From positions 663,501 to 727,500 of the forward strand of contig CAUYUJ010007224.1 in NCBI GenBank assembly GCA_963575745.1: a stretch of DNA of 64,000 nt, read 5' to 3'. Below, piece after piece: positions 33,101 to 40,800 of this stretch (positions within the stretch are counted from its first letter, which is position 1; each line of letters begins with the position of its first letter). A program made the position numbers and the translations under genes. This DNA comes from Prorocentrum cordatum (lineage: Eukaryota; Sar; Dinophyceae; Prorocentrales; Prorocentraceae). The notes under the pieces were generated by a model, which searched no databases, had not been told where the DNA came from, and worked only from the letters and a program-made list of their open reading frames with translations.

Positions 33101-36100
33101 GCGCGGGCCCGTGTTTTATGTAATCGCTTTGCACATTTCGCCGGTCCGCACTGTGCCATCGCAGGCGTTTGCCTGCGCGTTCGTGGCCTCTTGGGGCCTT
33201 TCAGGGGCCGTTTGTTGAGCTCCCCGATGGGGCACGAAACGCTGCACTGGGTGGGGGAGCCTCTTAGAGTTTTTTCTTGGGCCTCTTGGGGGCCTCCAGG
33301 GGCCTCCTGGGTTCTCTTGGGGGCCTCTTGCGACCTCCCGGGGGCATCTTGGGGCGGAAGGCTCGAATTGGTGGTCCATGTTCACCCTTTTGGGGCCGTC
33401 TTGGGGCCCTCTTGGGCGATCTTGGGCGCATCTGGGGCCGTTTGGGGGCCCTCTTGGACCGTCTTGGCGCCCTCTCGGGGGCCTCTCGGGCCATCTTGGA
33501 GCGGTCTTGGGGGCCTCTTGGGCCGTCTTTGAGCGTCGGGGAGCCGAACAGATGAGAACACCAAAACCCTTCAAACATCGTAGGGTAATCAATTGTATTT
33601 ACTTCATGGGGCCTTTTTGAAAGGCTTCTTCGAGGCCTATAGGTAGCCTCTTGGGGTGTCTTGAACGCGTTGTGGGCCGTCTGGAAGCCATCTTGGGCGT
33701 CTCGGGTCGACTGTGCCATCGCTAGCGTTTGGGGGCCTCTTTGGGGCCTCGGGGGGCTTCTTGGGGGCCTCTTGCGGGGTTCTGTTGGCGGCCTCTTGGA
33801 ACCTCGTAAGGGGCTCTTTGAGGGCCTCTTGGGGCCTCCTAGGCGCCTCTTGTGGCCGAGGGCGCGGACCCGTGTCTTATCAGGGGTCACGGCCTCGGAG
33901 GCACGGACCGATGCTGTTTTGCACAGGCCCGTGGCCGCGGGAGCGCGGAACTCTCATGTGTCCGCACGGGGGAGCCATCGTGGCATCGGGAGGGGGGGGG
34001 GGGGGCGACGCACACAGACCTCCACGAGCATGCCGGGGCGGGCCCCCCACGGAGGAGCTGCGAACGCGCACCCCGCCCGAGGGCACATCGGATCATCCTG
34101 CCGCACACCTCGGCCGCGCCGGGAGGCACGCGGGCGGCCAGAGGCGCAGGCTCCGTGCCGCATCCCACCGGGGCGGCGGGCGCTCCCGCGCGCCCTCCCG
34201 CGCCGCGTCCCATCGGGGGGCGGCTGGAGGCACCCTTTTTGTCACGAGATGGCGCCCGTTGGCAGGGCGCCTCTGGCGATGGGCCCTTCGCGGGCGGCTC
34301 CCTGGCCGTGGAGACCGCCGTGCCCCGCGCCTCAGGACGCCGGAGCGGAGCCGGCGCTGACTGAGCGTGCCGTGTCGGAGCGCTCCCGTGCGGCGTGCCC
34401 CGCGGCAGAGCGGTGGCGCAAACGAGGAAAATAAGGAAATGATGAGGATGCTGATGATGATGATGATGATGATGATGAGGAGGAGGAGGAGGAGGAGGAG
34501 GAGGAGGAGGAGGAGGAGGGGGAGGAGGAGGAGGGGGCGGGCGAGCGGGCGGGGCTTCGGCGGCCGACGATCGCGGATTACCTCCCCACTCTTCCTCCTG
34601 GTGGTGGTGGTGGTGGTGCTGGTGGTGGTGGTGGTTGCAGTGTCGGTTGCCGGCAACCGATCTCGCTAATGCGTCCGCTTTGCTCCCAGACCCATCCCTG
34701 GTCCAGGGGCCAGACGAAGGGAACACCAGGGATGCGCGCTAGGCACAGCAGCCAGGGCAATGGCACCCTGCTGCTTTCACTCTTGAGGAGGAGGAGGAGG
34801 AGGAGGAGGAGGAGGAGGAGGTGGAGGAGGAGCAGGACGAGGAGCAGGAGCAGGAGCAGGAGGGCAAGGAGTAGGAGGAGGACGGGGGCGCAGGCTCTGC
34901 GCAGCCACTTCGACGTGAAGGACGACGGCGCGATCGGTGCGATAAGCTGGCGCCGCCGCCGCTCTTCCTGGGGGGGGGCCGTTTTGTGCTGCCGCCTCGG
35001 GCCCTCCGTTTTTGCGCGCGTTGTGAAGACATCTTGGCGGACGCTGTCTCTTTATGTTGTTAGTGCTGTTAGTTTGTATCAATTCTGGCTCCGTGGAGGG
35101 GAGGGGGCGGGGCTTGCCGGGCTCTGGGCCGTCAAGACGGTGCAGCCAGAGAACGAGAAGTTCGTCTCACGAGAAGGGGCTCCCAGACCTCCTGGGGGCC
35201 ACGTCGTGAAAGAAGGACGGCGTCGGATGCCTGGGAAGCCCAGTCAAACAGTGGCGAAACGTCCTGGCTCGCCTTCCGGCCTACGAAACAATGTTCTATG
35301 AACCTTTTGTGGTTCGCACGAAATGTTCTAAGAGCATTTCTGGCTGAGACTATTTTGTTTTAACATATCGGGCTTAATTATGTTCTAAGAACATTGTTTC
35401 TGTCTTAGAACATTTTGGGGTTTTAAGAACGTTTCGTGGTAGGCCTATAGGAATGCCGGGACGGTCGGTCCCTGCTCAACCCAGTTGGGGGGGGGACGAC
35501 TCCGGGGGTTGGCAAGTTCGCCCTGTCTTCGGATCAGCCGTACTTTGGTCGATTTTCCTACTTAGAGATTAGTTTTGGAAACGCACACCGAACGATGCGA
35601 GAAAGTAGGGCGGACAGATCCGCCTCAGAGAAGAGGGGAGGGTCTTGCCGCACATGCAGCTCGGCGGAAACGGCGACGGCAAAGCAGGGCGGACATCGAC
35701 ATCGAAGGAAGGCCTGACGAGTATCGGGTGAGGGCGTCTGCCCTACCTACGGAATCGCCTAATTTACGGCGGATCCGACGTCAGGCTCGGGTCACGTGTG
35801 GCCCCTCGGCGTCCTGGCCGCCCGTGGGGCGCTCCAGAGAGGTCCTTCCTTTGATGTCGATGTCCGCCCTGCTTTGCCGTCGCTGTTTCCGCCGAGCACC
35901 CCTTGCGGAAAAGCCCTCCCCTCTTCTCGGAGGCGGATCTGTTCGCCCTATTTCTCCGCATCGTTTGGGTGCATTCCCCAAACAGATCTAAGCAGGGCAA
36001 TCGGCCGAACCACGGCAGCTCCGAAGTCGTGGCAGGGCAACGTGAACGAAGCAAAAAGACGAGGTCATCTGCGCCGACATTGGCGCGCAAGCTGCTCGCA

Positions 36101-37545
36101 TAAGGTCGCGCGGAAGTTCCCTCGCTTCCAGCGGAGCGTGCCGCGCTGGCGGCCCGCGTAAGCCACCGCGCAGGGTCGCTGTGAGCATGTTGTTTGACTC
36201 TGGCAAGTTTACTTGCATGGGCGGGGGGGGGGCTGAACATGGAGCAAGCCGCAATCGACTTGCACGTGCGGAAATCACACGAGCCGAAAGGCACTTGCAC
36301 GCTAGTAGTCGCTTCAAGAGTTCGAAGTGGAGCGAGAGGGGGGGGGCGCCACGCCATGCAAGTAAGCTTGCCTGCGGTATTTTTAACATTTGTTTGCGGC
36401 CAGCCCTGGCCCAAAAGGGGGGGCACTGCGCGTCCGCTGGTGCTGAAGCTGCGAGAGCTGGGCAGCACTCCAGCGTCTCGACACGTCCAGGCGGCGCGCT
36501 CTGGGGGGCCATCTCGAGGCCACTGCGGGCCGTCTCCCCGGGGGCCCCGCGGGCAGCACGCAGAGACGCAGGGGCACGGGGCCCGCGCCCCAGCGGGCCG
36601 CGCCGCATCGCCGGTACATCGGCGGCGTCGGCGACGCGTCGCCGCCGTCGGCGTGGGAGACATCGGGCTCGGCATCGAGCCGCTTCGCCGATGCGTCAGC
36701 GATGCATGGCGCTGCTCTGACCCCGTGCGCTCGGACCCCTGCCTGGGAGGCCTGGGCGAAACCGGCCGCGTGCAGCCGGTGTCCCCTCGACGGAGCAAGC
36801 ATCGCATGTTCTTCTTACGGCTCCGTTGCTCGTTCGTATCCTTCTGCAGACAGTACTACGGAATTTGCAGGCTCGAATCCCGGCCGAATCGTAAAAACAG
36901 TTTGGTGGTCAATCGCATGAGCTGCGCATACGTTCAGTTGGAACGGTTCGATTTGCATGTTGCACTGATGACGCGAACGAACTGTCAGAACGACGCAGCG
37001 TTGGAGCGAGTCATGGGGAATTAGGGGAGGCCGAGGGCACCGACGCATCTCCACTCGAGCCTCAGAGGGTCACTCGCGCAGTCTGGAGGCAGCCCTGAGG
37101 CATCGGGGCCCTGGGCGAGTTCGATGTCCAGACCTTCCGGGGTAGAAGGAGGGAGAGGGGGAGGGAGGAGGAGGAGGAGGAGGAGGAGGAGGAGGAGGAG
37201 GAGAAGGAGGAGGAGACGCAGAGAGCAGAGTTTTTGGAAGAGTAAGATGAGGATGAGGAGGAGGAGAAGGAGGAGGACCGTCTCCAGGAGGAGGAGGAGG
37301 AGGAGGAGGAGGAGGAGGAGGAAGAGGAGCGGGAGGAGCCGATCAGGGGGAGGAGGAAGAGGCGGAGAAGATCTGGAGGAGGACGATGGACGAGGAGTTT
37401 CGAGGAAGTGAAGGAAGTGGAGGTGGAGGAGGAGGTGGAGGAGGAGCCCCCAGCCGGCGCGAGCCGCGACACGGAGGCCGAGCAACGTGCGCCAGAAGCT
37501 CGCCAGGGAGTCCCTGGACTTCGTGACGCCTCCTGGCACCGCCTG
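24907..37545 (+). CDS. UBE2J: UBE2J/Ubc6-family ubiquitin-conjugating enzyme, split gene (partial)
   Basis: Four short frames in correct order and orientation reproduce the UBE2J core. Exon 1 gives PPSISLLTPNGRWE, where the family has TxNGRFE instead of the HPN motif. Exon 2 gives VGKKICLS, with the catalytic Cys, and HPESWQPAWGIRT. Exon 3 gives ALRSHFDVKDDGAIGAI. Exon 4 gives NVRQKLARESLDFV. From IRT to GAIG there are 14 residues, as I recall for human UBE2J1. UBE2J enzymes are tail-anchored E2s of the ER membrane that charge ubiquitin for ER-associated degradation. The N-terminal part and C-terminal anchor were not found. Introns are about 5.3, 4.5 and 2.5 kb. Boundaries show AG|G at acceptors and GAG|GC at two donors, a pattern known in dinoflagellates. 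Whether the gene is intact or a pseudogene cannot be told; no stop is seen in the four exons. Confidence 0.8.
24985..25342 (+). repeat. (CTC)n then (ATC/CACCAT)n tract
   Basis: CTC triplets to ~25045, then ~300 bp of ATC and ACCATC units ending exactly at the relic spliced leader. Confidence 0.95.
25343..25364 (+). other. Relic dinoflagellate spliced leader
   Basis: TCCGTAGCCATTT then GGACTCGAG: 19 of 22 positions match the published DinoSL (TCCGTAGCCATTTT, GGCTCAAG). It is not followed by GT, so it is not an SL RNA gene. It lies 48 nt before an ATG. Such relics mark genes returned to the genome from trans-spliced mRNA. It abuts a trinucleotide tract, so chance must be considered, but three or fewer mismatches are expected only ~3e-4 times in random sequence of this length. 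Confidence 0.65.
25413..26185 (+). CDS. Unrecognised protein, possible two-exon gene downstream of relic leader
   Basis: I do not recognise the family. The first frame (25413-25892, 160 codons) contains a helical, Ala/Leu/Glu-rich stretch (AARQAARHAADRAIQRLQLD, then LLVGDAEVEDRVVAIIPALA). A second frame (25949-26185) with ordinary composition (SKADKFVGAMVVVRPDAAIE) ends in TAG. They join in phase 0 if 25893-25948 is a 56-nt GT-AG intron (TTT|GTACGT to GCTGCAG|GTG). ATG at 25413 is the first that opens a long frame; one at 25402 meets a stop after 11 codons. The alternative is a decayed single-exon retrogene with a frameshift. It sits inside UBE2J intron 1, same strand, 48 nt after a relic leader. 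Confidence 0.45.
26186..26722. other. No recognised gene
   Basis: Frames continue on both strands without recognisable domains. It may include the 3' end of the 25413 transcript. No polyadenylation signal is recognised. Confidence 0.4.
26723..26874 (+). repeat. 38-bp tandem repeat, four units
   Basis: CGCTGCCGTGCTCGAGCGTG then TCGCCTCTTTCGCGCGGC starts at 26723, 26761, 26799 and 26837. Only one substitution (CCT to CAT) separates the units, so the array is young. Confidence 0.95.
27028..27296 (+). repeat. (ATC)n tract
   Basis: ATC, AGC and ACC triplets. It contains a (CAGCAT)n sub-array at 27107-27138. Confidence 0.95.
27297..29128. other. No recognised gene; (ATC/CTC) patch at 28685-28812
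   Basis: GC-rich sequence in UBE2J intron 1. Open frames on both strands lack known domains. A CAGG|GTGAGA to CTTGCAG|A pair at ~28993-29032 looks like a very short intron but has no coding support. Confidence 0.4.
29129..29352. mobile_element. MITE-like element, copy B, with flanking direct repeats
   Basis: The core 29161-29306 (146 bp) has inverted ends: left GGCTTAAGTCGGGCACGTCC, right reading inward GGCTTACGGTCGGACATGTC. It is flanked by CCCGGAATGCTTCATGGGCG (from ~29132) and CCCGGAATGCTTCATGTGCG (from ~29327), a ~25-bp direct repeat that is either a long target duplication or an older tandem. Confidence 0.75.
29353..30303. other. No recognised gene (UBE2J intron 1, 3' part)
   Basis: A 207-codon frame (29537-30160, +) has mixed composition but no domain I know. 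The stretch ends in the pyrimidine-rich acceptor TCCTGCCTCCCGAG before exon 2. Confidence 0.45.
30304..30387 (+). CDS. UBE2J: UBE2J exon with catalytic cysteine
   Basis: Twenty-eight codons from GTC to GAG. VGKKICLS holds the active-site Cys (codon TGC at 30319-30321), followed by YHPESWQPAWGIRT, diagnostic of UBE2J rather than other E2 classes. The acceptor is CCCGAG|GTC and the donor GTGGAG|GCGCCC (GC type). Phase is 0 at both ends. A GAG tract starts ~65 nt downstream. Confidence 0.88.
30452..30613 (+). repeat. (GAG)n tract
   Basis: GAG/AGG triplets with CAG, GTG, AAG and GCG interruptions. All frames are open. Confidence 0.95.
30614..31084. other. No recognised gene; short GAG tract at its end
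   Basis: G-rich. GGA/GAG triplets at 31005-31080 run into the LINE remnant. Confidence 0.5.
31085..32363 (+). pseudogene. LINE remnant, 3' half (RT C-terminal and zinc-finger region)
   Basis: Frame 1 (about 31090-31381) reads YSKGCVTHLLRASYEDG, then FLGDALDDDW, then LTDGGLGLASAAQAAAAAYL. The GGLGL..SAA..AAYL pattern is typical of the region after the catalytic RT domain in LINE-type proteins. It is broken by a TGA at 31156. The reading then moves to frame 0 (about 31380-32363), which contains HQLMMGRVEGEAGEFLACTTC and NRARKGSRAQAHNDFERGL, resembling the Cys-containing tail of such proteins. The catalytic RT core is absent upstream, where a GAG tract begins. It lies within UBE2J intron 2. Confidence 0.6.
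32553..32613 (+). repeat. (CTC)n tract
   Basis: CCT triplets just before an island of GGCCTCTTGGG words. Confidence 0.95.
32636..33880 (-). repeat. GGCCCCAAGA islands, reverse orientation
   Basis: GGCCGTCTTGGGGCCTCTTG words, i.e. the minus-strand form of the 9-10 kb islands. Breaks with module-like sequence lie at 32815-32890 and 33535-33610 (minus strand: AATTGATTACC, then TTTTGGTGTTCTC, then CCCGACG). Confidence 0.85.
33212..33264 (+). repeat. Orphan unit of the 77-bp minisatellite
   Basis: GAGCTCCCCGATGGGGCACG then AAACGCTGCACTGGGTGGGG matches most of one 77-bp unit (21264-23272), 10 kb away and inside an island. Confidence 0.85.
33881..34435. other. No gene seen
   Basis: GC-rich, within UBE2J intron 2. 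Contains a G run at 33991-34002. Frames on both strands lack domains. Confidence 0.5.
34436..34640 (+). repeat. (GAT)n, (GAG)n and (GGT)n tracts
   Basis: GAT at 34438-34476, GAG at 34477-34535, GGT/GCT at 34597-34640. Confidence 0.9.
34784..34880 (+). repeat. (GAG)n tract before UBE2J exon 3
   Basis: GAG triplets with CAG interruptions ending ~13 nt before the acceptor, so the expected polypyrimidine tract is replaced by purines. Confidence 0.95.
34894..34944 (+). CDS. UBE2J: UBE2J exon with GAIG motif
   Basis: ALRSHFDVKDDGAIGAI starts directly after GGGGGCGCAG. It continues exon 2 (GIRTIVE) in phase 0 and places GAIG 14 residues after IRT. The 3' end is uncertain: candidates are GATCG|GTGCGA (34933) or a non-canonical site near GATAAG (34949). 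Confidence 0.78.
34950..35240. other. No gene seen
   Basis: Part of UBE2J intron 3; no repeat family or domain recognised. Confidence 0.5.
35241..35481 (+). repeat. TTCTAAGAA dispersed repeat, copy 3
   Basis: Best-preserved copy. It contains TGTTCTAAGAACATTGTTTC, two further half-palindromes (TTCTAAGAGCAT, TCTTAGAACAT), TCGTGGTAGGCCTATAGG and GGTCGGTCCCTGCTCAACC. Confidence 0.85.
35561..35992. mobile_element. Foldback element with ~150-bp inverted arms
   Basis: Left arm 35561-35713 and right arm 35841-35992 are reverse complements at roughly 85-90% by eye (CAAAGCAGGGCGGACATCGA, AGAAGAGGGGAGGG, ACAGATCCGCCTC in both). The spacer is ~127 nt. No transposase is visible. The 138-codon frame across it is a by-product of the symmetry. 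Confidence 0.85.
36202..36372. mobile_element. 171-bp element with 19-bp terminal inverted repeats
   Basis: Left end GGCAAGTTTACTTGCATGG; right end, reverse complement, GGCAAGCTTACTTGCATGG (18/19). Each terminus is itself a small hairpin (GCAAGT-TT-ACTTGC). Only this copy was found. Confidence 0.75.
36601..36716 (-). repeat. GATGCATCGGCG dispersed repeat, minus copy
   Basis: The reverse complement (GCATCGGCG..GCGGCTCGATGCCGAGCCCG) matches 38937-39078. Confidence 0.75.
36717..37160. other. No gene seen
   Basis: A GGCTCGAATCCCGGCC stretch near 36868 recalls a tRNA B box, but no T stem or cloverleaf forms. Confidence 0.5.
37161..37446 (+). repeat. (GAG)n tract before UBE2J exon 4
   Basis: GAG/AGG triplets with short breaks, ending ~30 nt before the exon 4 acceptor. 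Confidence 0.95.
37477..37545 (+). CDS. UBE2J: UBE2J exon with RQKLARESLDF motif (ends uncertain)
   Basis: After GACACGGAG, frame 2 reads PSNVRQKLARESLDFVTP (37478-37531). It matches the helix after GAIG in UBE2J proteins (family form RRxLAxxSxxF). An upstream AG after GCGCGAG would give a slightly longer exon. The frame stays open to ~37643, but where the exon ends is not clear. Confidence 0.65.
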
Positions 37546-38734
37546 GGTCAATGGAGCTTACACGCGGGTGAAAGGCAACGTGGATTCGCGGCGAGTCCCG
37601 CTTCCGTACAGAATCGGCGCGCGCCTTCGCCGAAGCGAGCGGCATTGACGCCATACGCATTTCGGGTCGCACTTCCCCCGATCCGTGGATCTGGCGCCCG
37701 CTCAACAGATCCGTGGATCCCTAATCCATGTTAGCGTGTGCCCGACTGGGGGCCTCCTCCCTGGAGGAGGACTCCTGGCTCACGTGACGAGGGTCAGCGC
37801 TAACGAGGATTAGCCACCCCCCCCGGATGACCTGGGTTTGGGGGCCGCGTGGGGCCGATTTCCCCTGTTCGCCCTCCGCTGACCCGGGTTTTTGGGAGTT
37901 ACTGAGCGGCCGGCCGGGTTTCGCGACGGGGCTTTTGTCGACCAGGGTTTGAGCTGACCCGGATTGGTGCGTCCTCGAAGGATACGGGGGTCCCAGATTC
38001 GTGGCCTCCCCCGCGGAGAAGAATGCTTAAAGAGATGTTCAGGGACGCTTTTTGTCGTCCCCATGGCGCCCAAAGGCGCGCAGCGTGGACGTAATGCAAT
38101 TCGCCTCTGATGGTGCTGCTGGACACTATTGGTCGCCATTGGGCGCTATTTGACGGCTATTCTGCGTGACCAGTCGCTACTCAGTGCTATTTCGCTACTT
38201 GTCTCGATTTAGCGAAATTAGGCGCTATGCGGCTAGATACCCTCAACCCGAGACGAGCGGGAGCTTCCGCGACATCTTATCTAAGGATTGGGGGTCCCAG
38301 ATTCGGCACGCAGGAAACAGGTACCGAAAACATGCGACGAAGTCGGACAGCAGTTCCTGCTCATTCTGAGCAGGGTTTGTGTCCGGGTTTGGGGGGGGGT
38401 CTTGCAGGCTCTTAGGCTTAGGGCCTGTGTCCGGGTTTATTCTGGAAGTGCTGCAGTGCACTCTTTTGTTCGTGCCGCCGTCTGGAAAAATTGGTTTGGA
38501 GGGATGTTGGGTGTCCGGGTCTAGCGTCGCCGGGTTTGTGGGGCCCTGGACCATGGAAGGGGTCGAGAGCTCTGGGGCCGCGGATTGAAACACAACGTCG
38601 TCGGACGCCGGAAGCGCTCGGGGGTCCCAGAACGGTGCGGCCAGAGGCCGTGCGGCGACGTCGAGTTGCCGAGAGACCTAAGCGCACAGTCGGCCAGCGC
38701 ACAGTTTTTTGGGACCCTGGAGTCTGGGCTGAAA
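37546..38734. other. No recognised gene
   Basis: No C-terminal UBE2J exon or membrane anchor was recognised. Short repeats of GGGGTCCCAGATTCG (~37988 and ~38289) and ATTGG/GGCGCTATTT words (38130-38230) are present. Confidence 0.45.
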
Positions 38735-38883
38735 TCGGGCGCGTCTCTCTGCGGGGGGAATACTCCAAAGTAGTCGAAATATAGTCCAAGGAGTATGTTT
38801 TGATGATTTTTGGCCATCTTTGAAAATTTGCTGCTGTTTTTATACTTGTCATCCACAGTCCGCCTGTGGGAGGACACGCCCGA
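38735..38883. mobile_element. MITE-like element, copy C (149 bp)
   Basis: Ends TCGGGCGCGTCTCTC and, reading inward from the right, TCGGGCGTGTCCTCC. The interior shares AATACTCCAAAGTAGTC and CACAGTCCGCCTGTGGGAGG with copies A and B. Confidence 0.78.
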
Positions 38884-38936
38884 CCTAAGTCTAGGCTTCC
38901 TAGATGTGGTCGAAGTAGACGGGGTCGACGGGTCGC

Positions 38937-39078
38937 GCCGCATCGCCGATGCATCGGCGGTGCGGCTCGATGCGGAGCCCGCTCTTCTCCACGCTGACGC
39001 CGCCGATGAGTCGCCGACGTCGGCGATGCATCACCGATGCATCGCCGATACCTCGGCGATGCATTGGCGATGCGGCGC
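38937..39078 (+). repeat. GATGCATCGGCG dispersed repeat, plus copy
   Basis: Rich in the words GCCGATGCATCGG and CGATGCATTGGCG. Inverted relative to 36601-36716. Lies 53 nt after MITE-like copy C. Confidence 0.75.
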
Positions 39079-39937
39079 GCTCCCTCTAGGAGGCTCGATG
39101 GAGGTCTCGATGGAGGCCTCGATGGAGGAGCTACACCGGCTCACCACACGGCGTGGCCTGCGCACCGCTGCTGGGCCCCCGAGAGGAAGGTGCATTAAGT
39201 CTGCTGTCTGCGGATCTCTCGGGCCGGGATCCCCGGTGGGCGGGATCGAAAGTGGCCCTTCCTCCGCGAGGGTTTGAAGCTTCGGGAGCACGCGTCCCCG
39301 TCCCTGGCCATCTCCCGCCTCCTCTTCCTCCTCCTGCCCCTCTCCTGCCTCCCTGCCCGCCTTCGCCTTCTCCCCCCATCCACCCCGAGCGTTGATACCA
39401 CATGCTGCTTTTTTGTTTTTTCTGCATTGCTGCAAGACGTTGCGCTTGCTCTGCGCCCTTCCTGCGCCGCCCTGGGCCGCCCCCCGTCGCCACGACGGGG
39501 CCTTCCTCGCGGGAGCCCTTGGCCAGAGGCAGCCCCCCGGGACGGGGCCTGGACGTCGGCCTCGTGCCGCCCGACCCCTGCCGAGGTCCGCGTCGCCCTC
39601 GTCCATCGTGCCCCCTCCAGGCGCCGCGGCCCGAGCCCCACCTTCTGCCCTGTGCTCCTCCCTTGTGGCTCCCCAGACACTGCTCGCGTCGTCAAACAGC
39701 TCGCGGCGCGGAAGGCGTTTGTCTACTTGCGGCCTCCCGGGGCCTTCGTCGGGCCCACGCACCATCTGCAAACGATCCGGGATGACAAACCGGCCCGGGG
39801 AACGGGGTCGGGACTTCCGGGGACCCTGTGCTGAAAACATCCCGACGACGCGTAGCCGCGCGGCAGCAAGGATACTAAGAAGATATCGCTGACGTCGTCG
39901 GACGTATCCCAGCGAGGCGCGGCTACGGTCTCGAACT
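39079..39937. other. No recognised gene
   Basis: A short ATGGAGG(T/C)CTCG tandem lies at 39100-39125. Frames on both strands lack known domains. Confidence 0.45.
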
Positions 39938-40092
39938 TCGGCTTAGCGTGGCGTTCTGCCTGTTCTTGCCCACCACGCTTCAGCGCGACACACTACCCAT
40001 GTCCTAGTCCCAACGCGTCAACGTCCCGAGCCTTTCCCAGCTTCCCGCCACGCGGAGCGGAGCGGCACGCTGTCTGCCTGCTCTGCTTGCAA
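39938..40092 (+). repeat. ~160-bp dispersed repeat, copy 1
   Basis: Aligns with 44588-44753: TTTCGGCTTGGCGTG/AACTTCGGCTTAGCGTGG, GCCCACC, CGACGCGCC/GACACAC, CGCGGAGCGGA and TGCCATCCGCCTGC/TGTCTGCCTGCTC. A partial match lies at 7590-7665. Confidence 0.55.
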
Positions 40093-40242
40093 TGCCAGAC
40101 GGTGAGGTTCAACCAAGCAGCAGCAGCCTCAGTGAGAGGGGAAATTCGCAACAGAAGGTCACTCCAGGATCCGGGGTCCGTTTACTTACGCAAGCCCCAG
40201 AGGCCCAAAAGGAGCCACAGTATTCCAGAACCTCGATCGTCT

Positions 40243-40272
40243 ATCGTCGTCGTCTATCGTCGTCGTCTATCG

Positions 40273-40305
<33 letters not shown>

Positions 40306-40378
40306 TCGACATCCTCGTCGACATCCTCGTCGTCGTCGCCCTCGCCCTCGCTCTCGCCGTCCCCCTCGCCCTCGCCCT
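40243..40378 (+). repeat. (CGT)n/(CTCGCC)n tract
   Basis: CGTCGT and TCGTCG triplets, then CTCGCC hexamers. Confidence 0.9.
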
Positions 40379-40559
40379 TCAGGCACGCAGCCGAACCGCA
40401 CCCTGCTGCCCGAGCTGACCCCCGAGGCTTGGGCGCTCCCCCCCGCGGCCCCCGACGGGCCTCCTCGGCCCCGCGCCCTCCTGCCGCCGATGAGGGCGGG
40501 CCGAGGACGGTTCTCGCCCTCCGGCCCTGCCAGGAGGGCGGGTCGGAGGGTGCCTCCCG

Positions 40560-40680
40560 ATTGCGCTGCTCCTCCTCCTCCTCCCTCCTCCTCCCTCCTC
40601 TCCTCCTCCCTCCTCCTCCTCCTCCTCCTCCTCCTCCTCCTCCTCCTCCTCCTCCTCCTCCTCCTCCTCCTCCTCCTCCA
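40560..40680 (+). repeat. (CTC)n tract before the LINE
   Basis: Almost pure CCT triplets ending ~120 nt before the first recognisable LINE codons. Confidence 0.95.
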
Positions 40681-40800
40681 GGTGGCCCAGGTCAGGCGCA
40701 CGCGCGAGCGCCACCCTTGAAGAGGCCACACCACTACTACCTTCCGCGGGGCGCACACCCCCCCCATGGAGTTTGCAACCCTGGCGGCGGTAGCGCCATC

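Noticed and set aside
35575-35991. A 138-codon frame over the foldback element
   Set aside because: Both halves are the two arms of the inverted repeat; the frame is a by-product of the symmetry.
36780-36905. Possible tRNA around GGCTCGAATCCCGGCC
   Set aside because: The T stem does not pair and no acceptor or anticodon stem is found.
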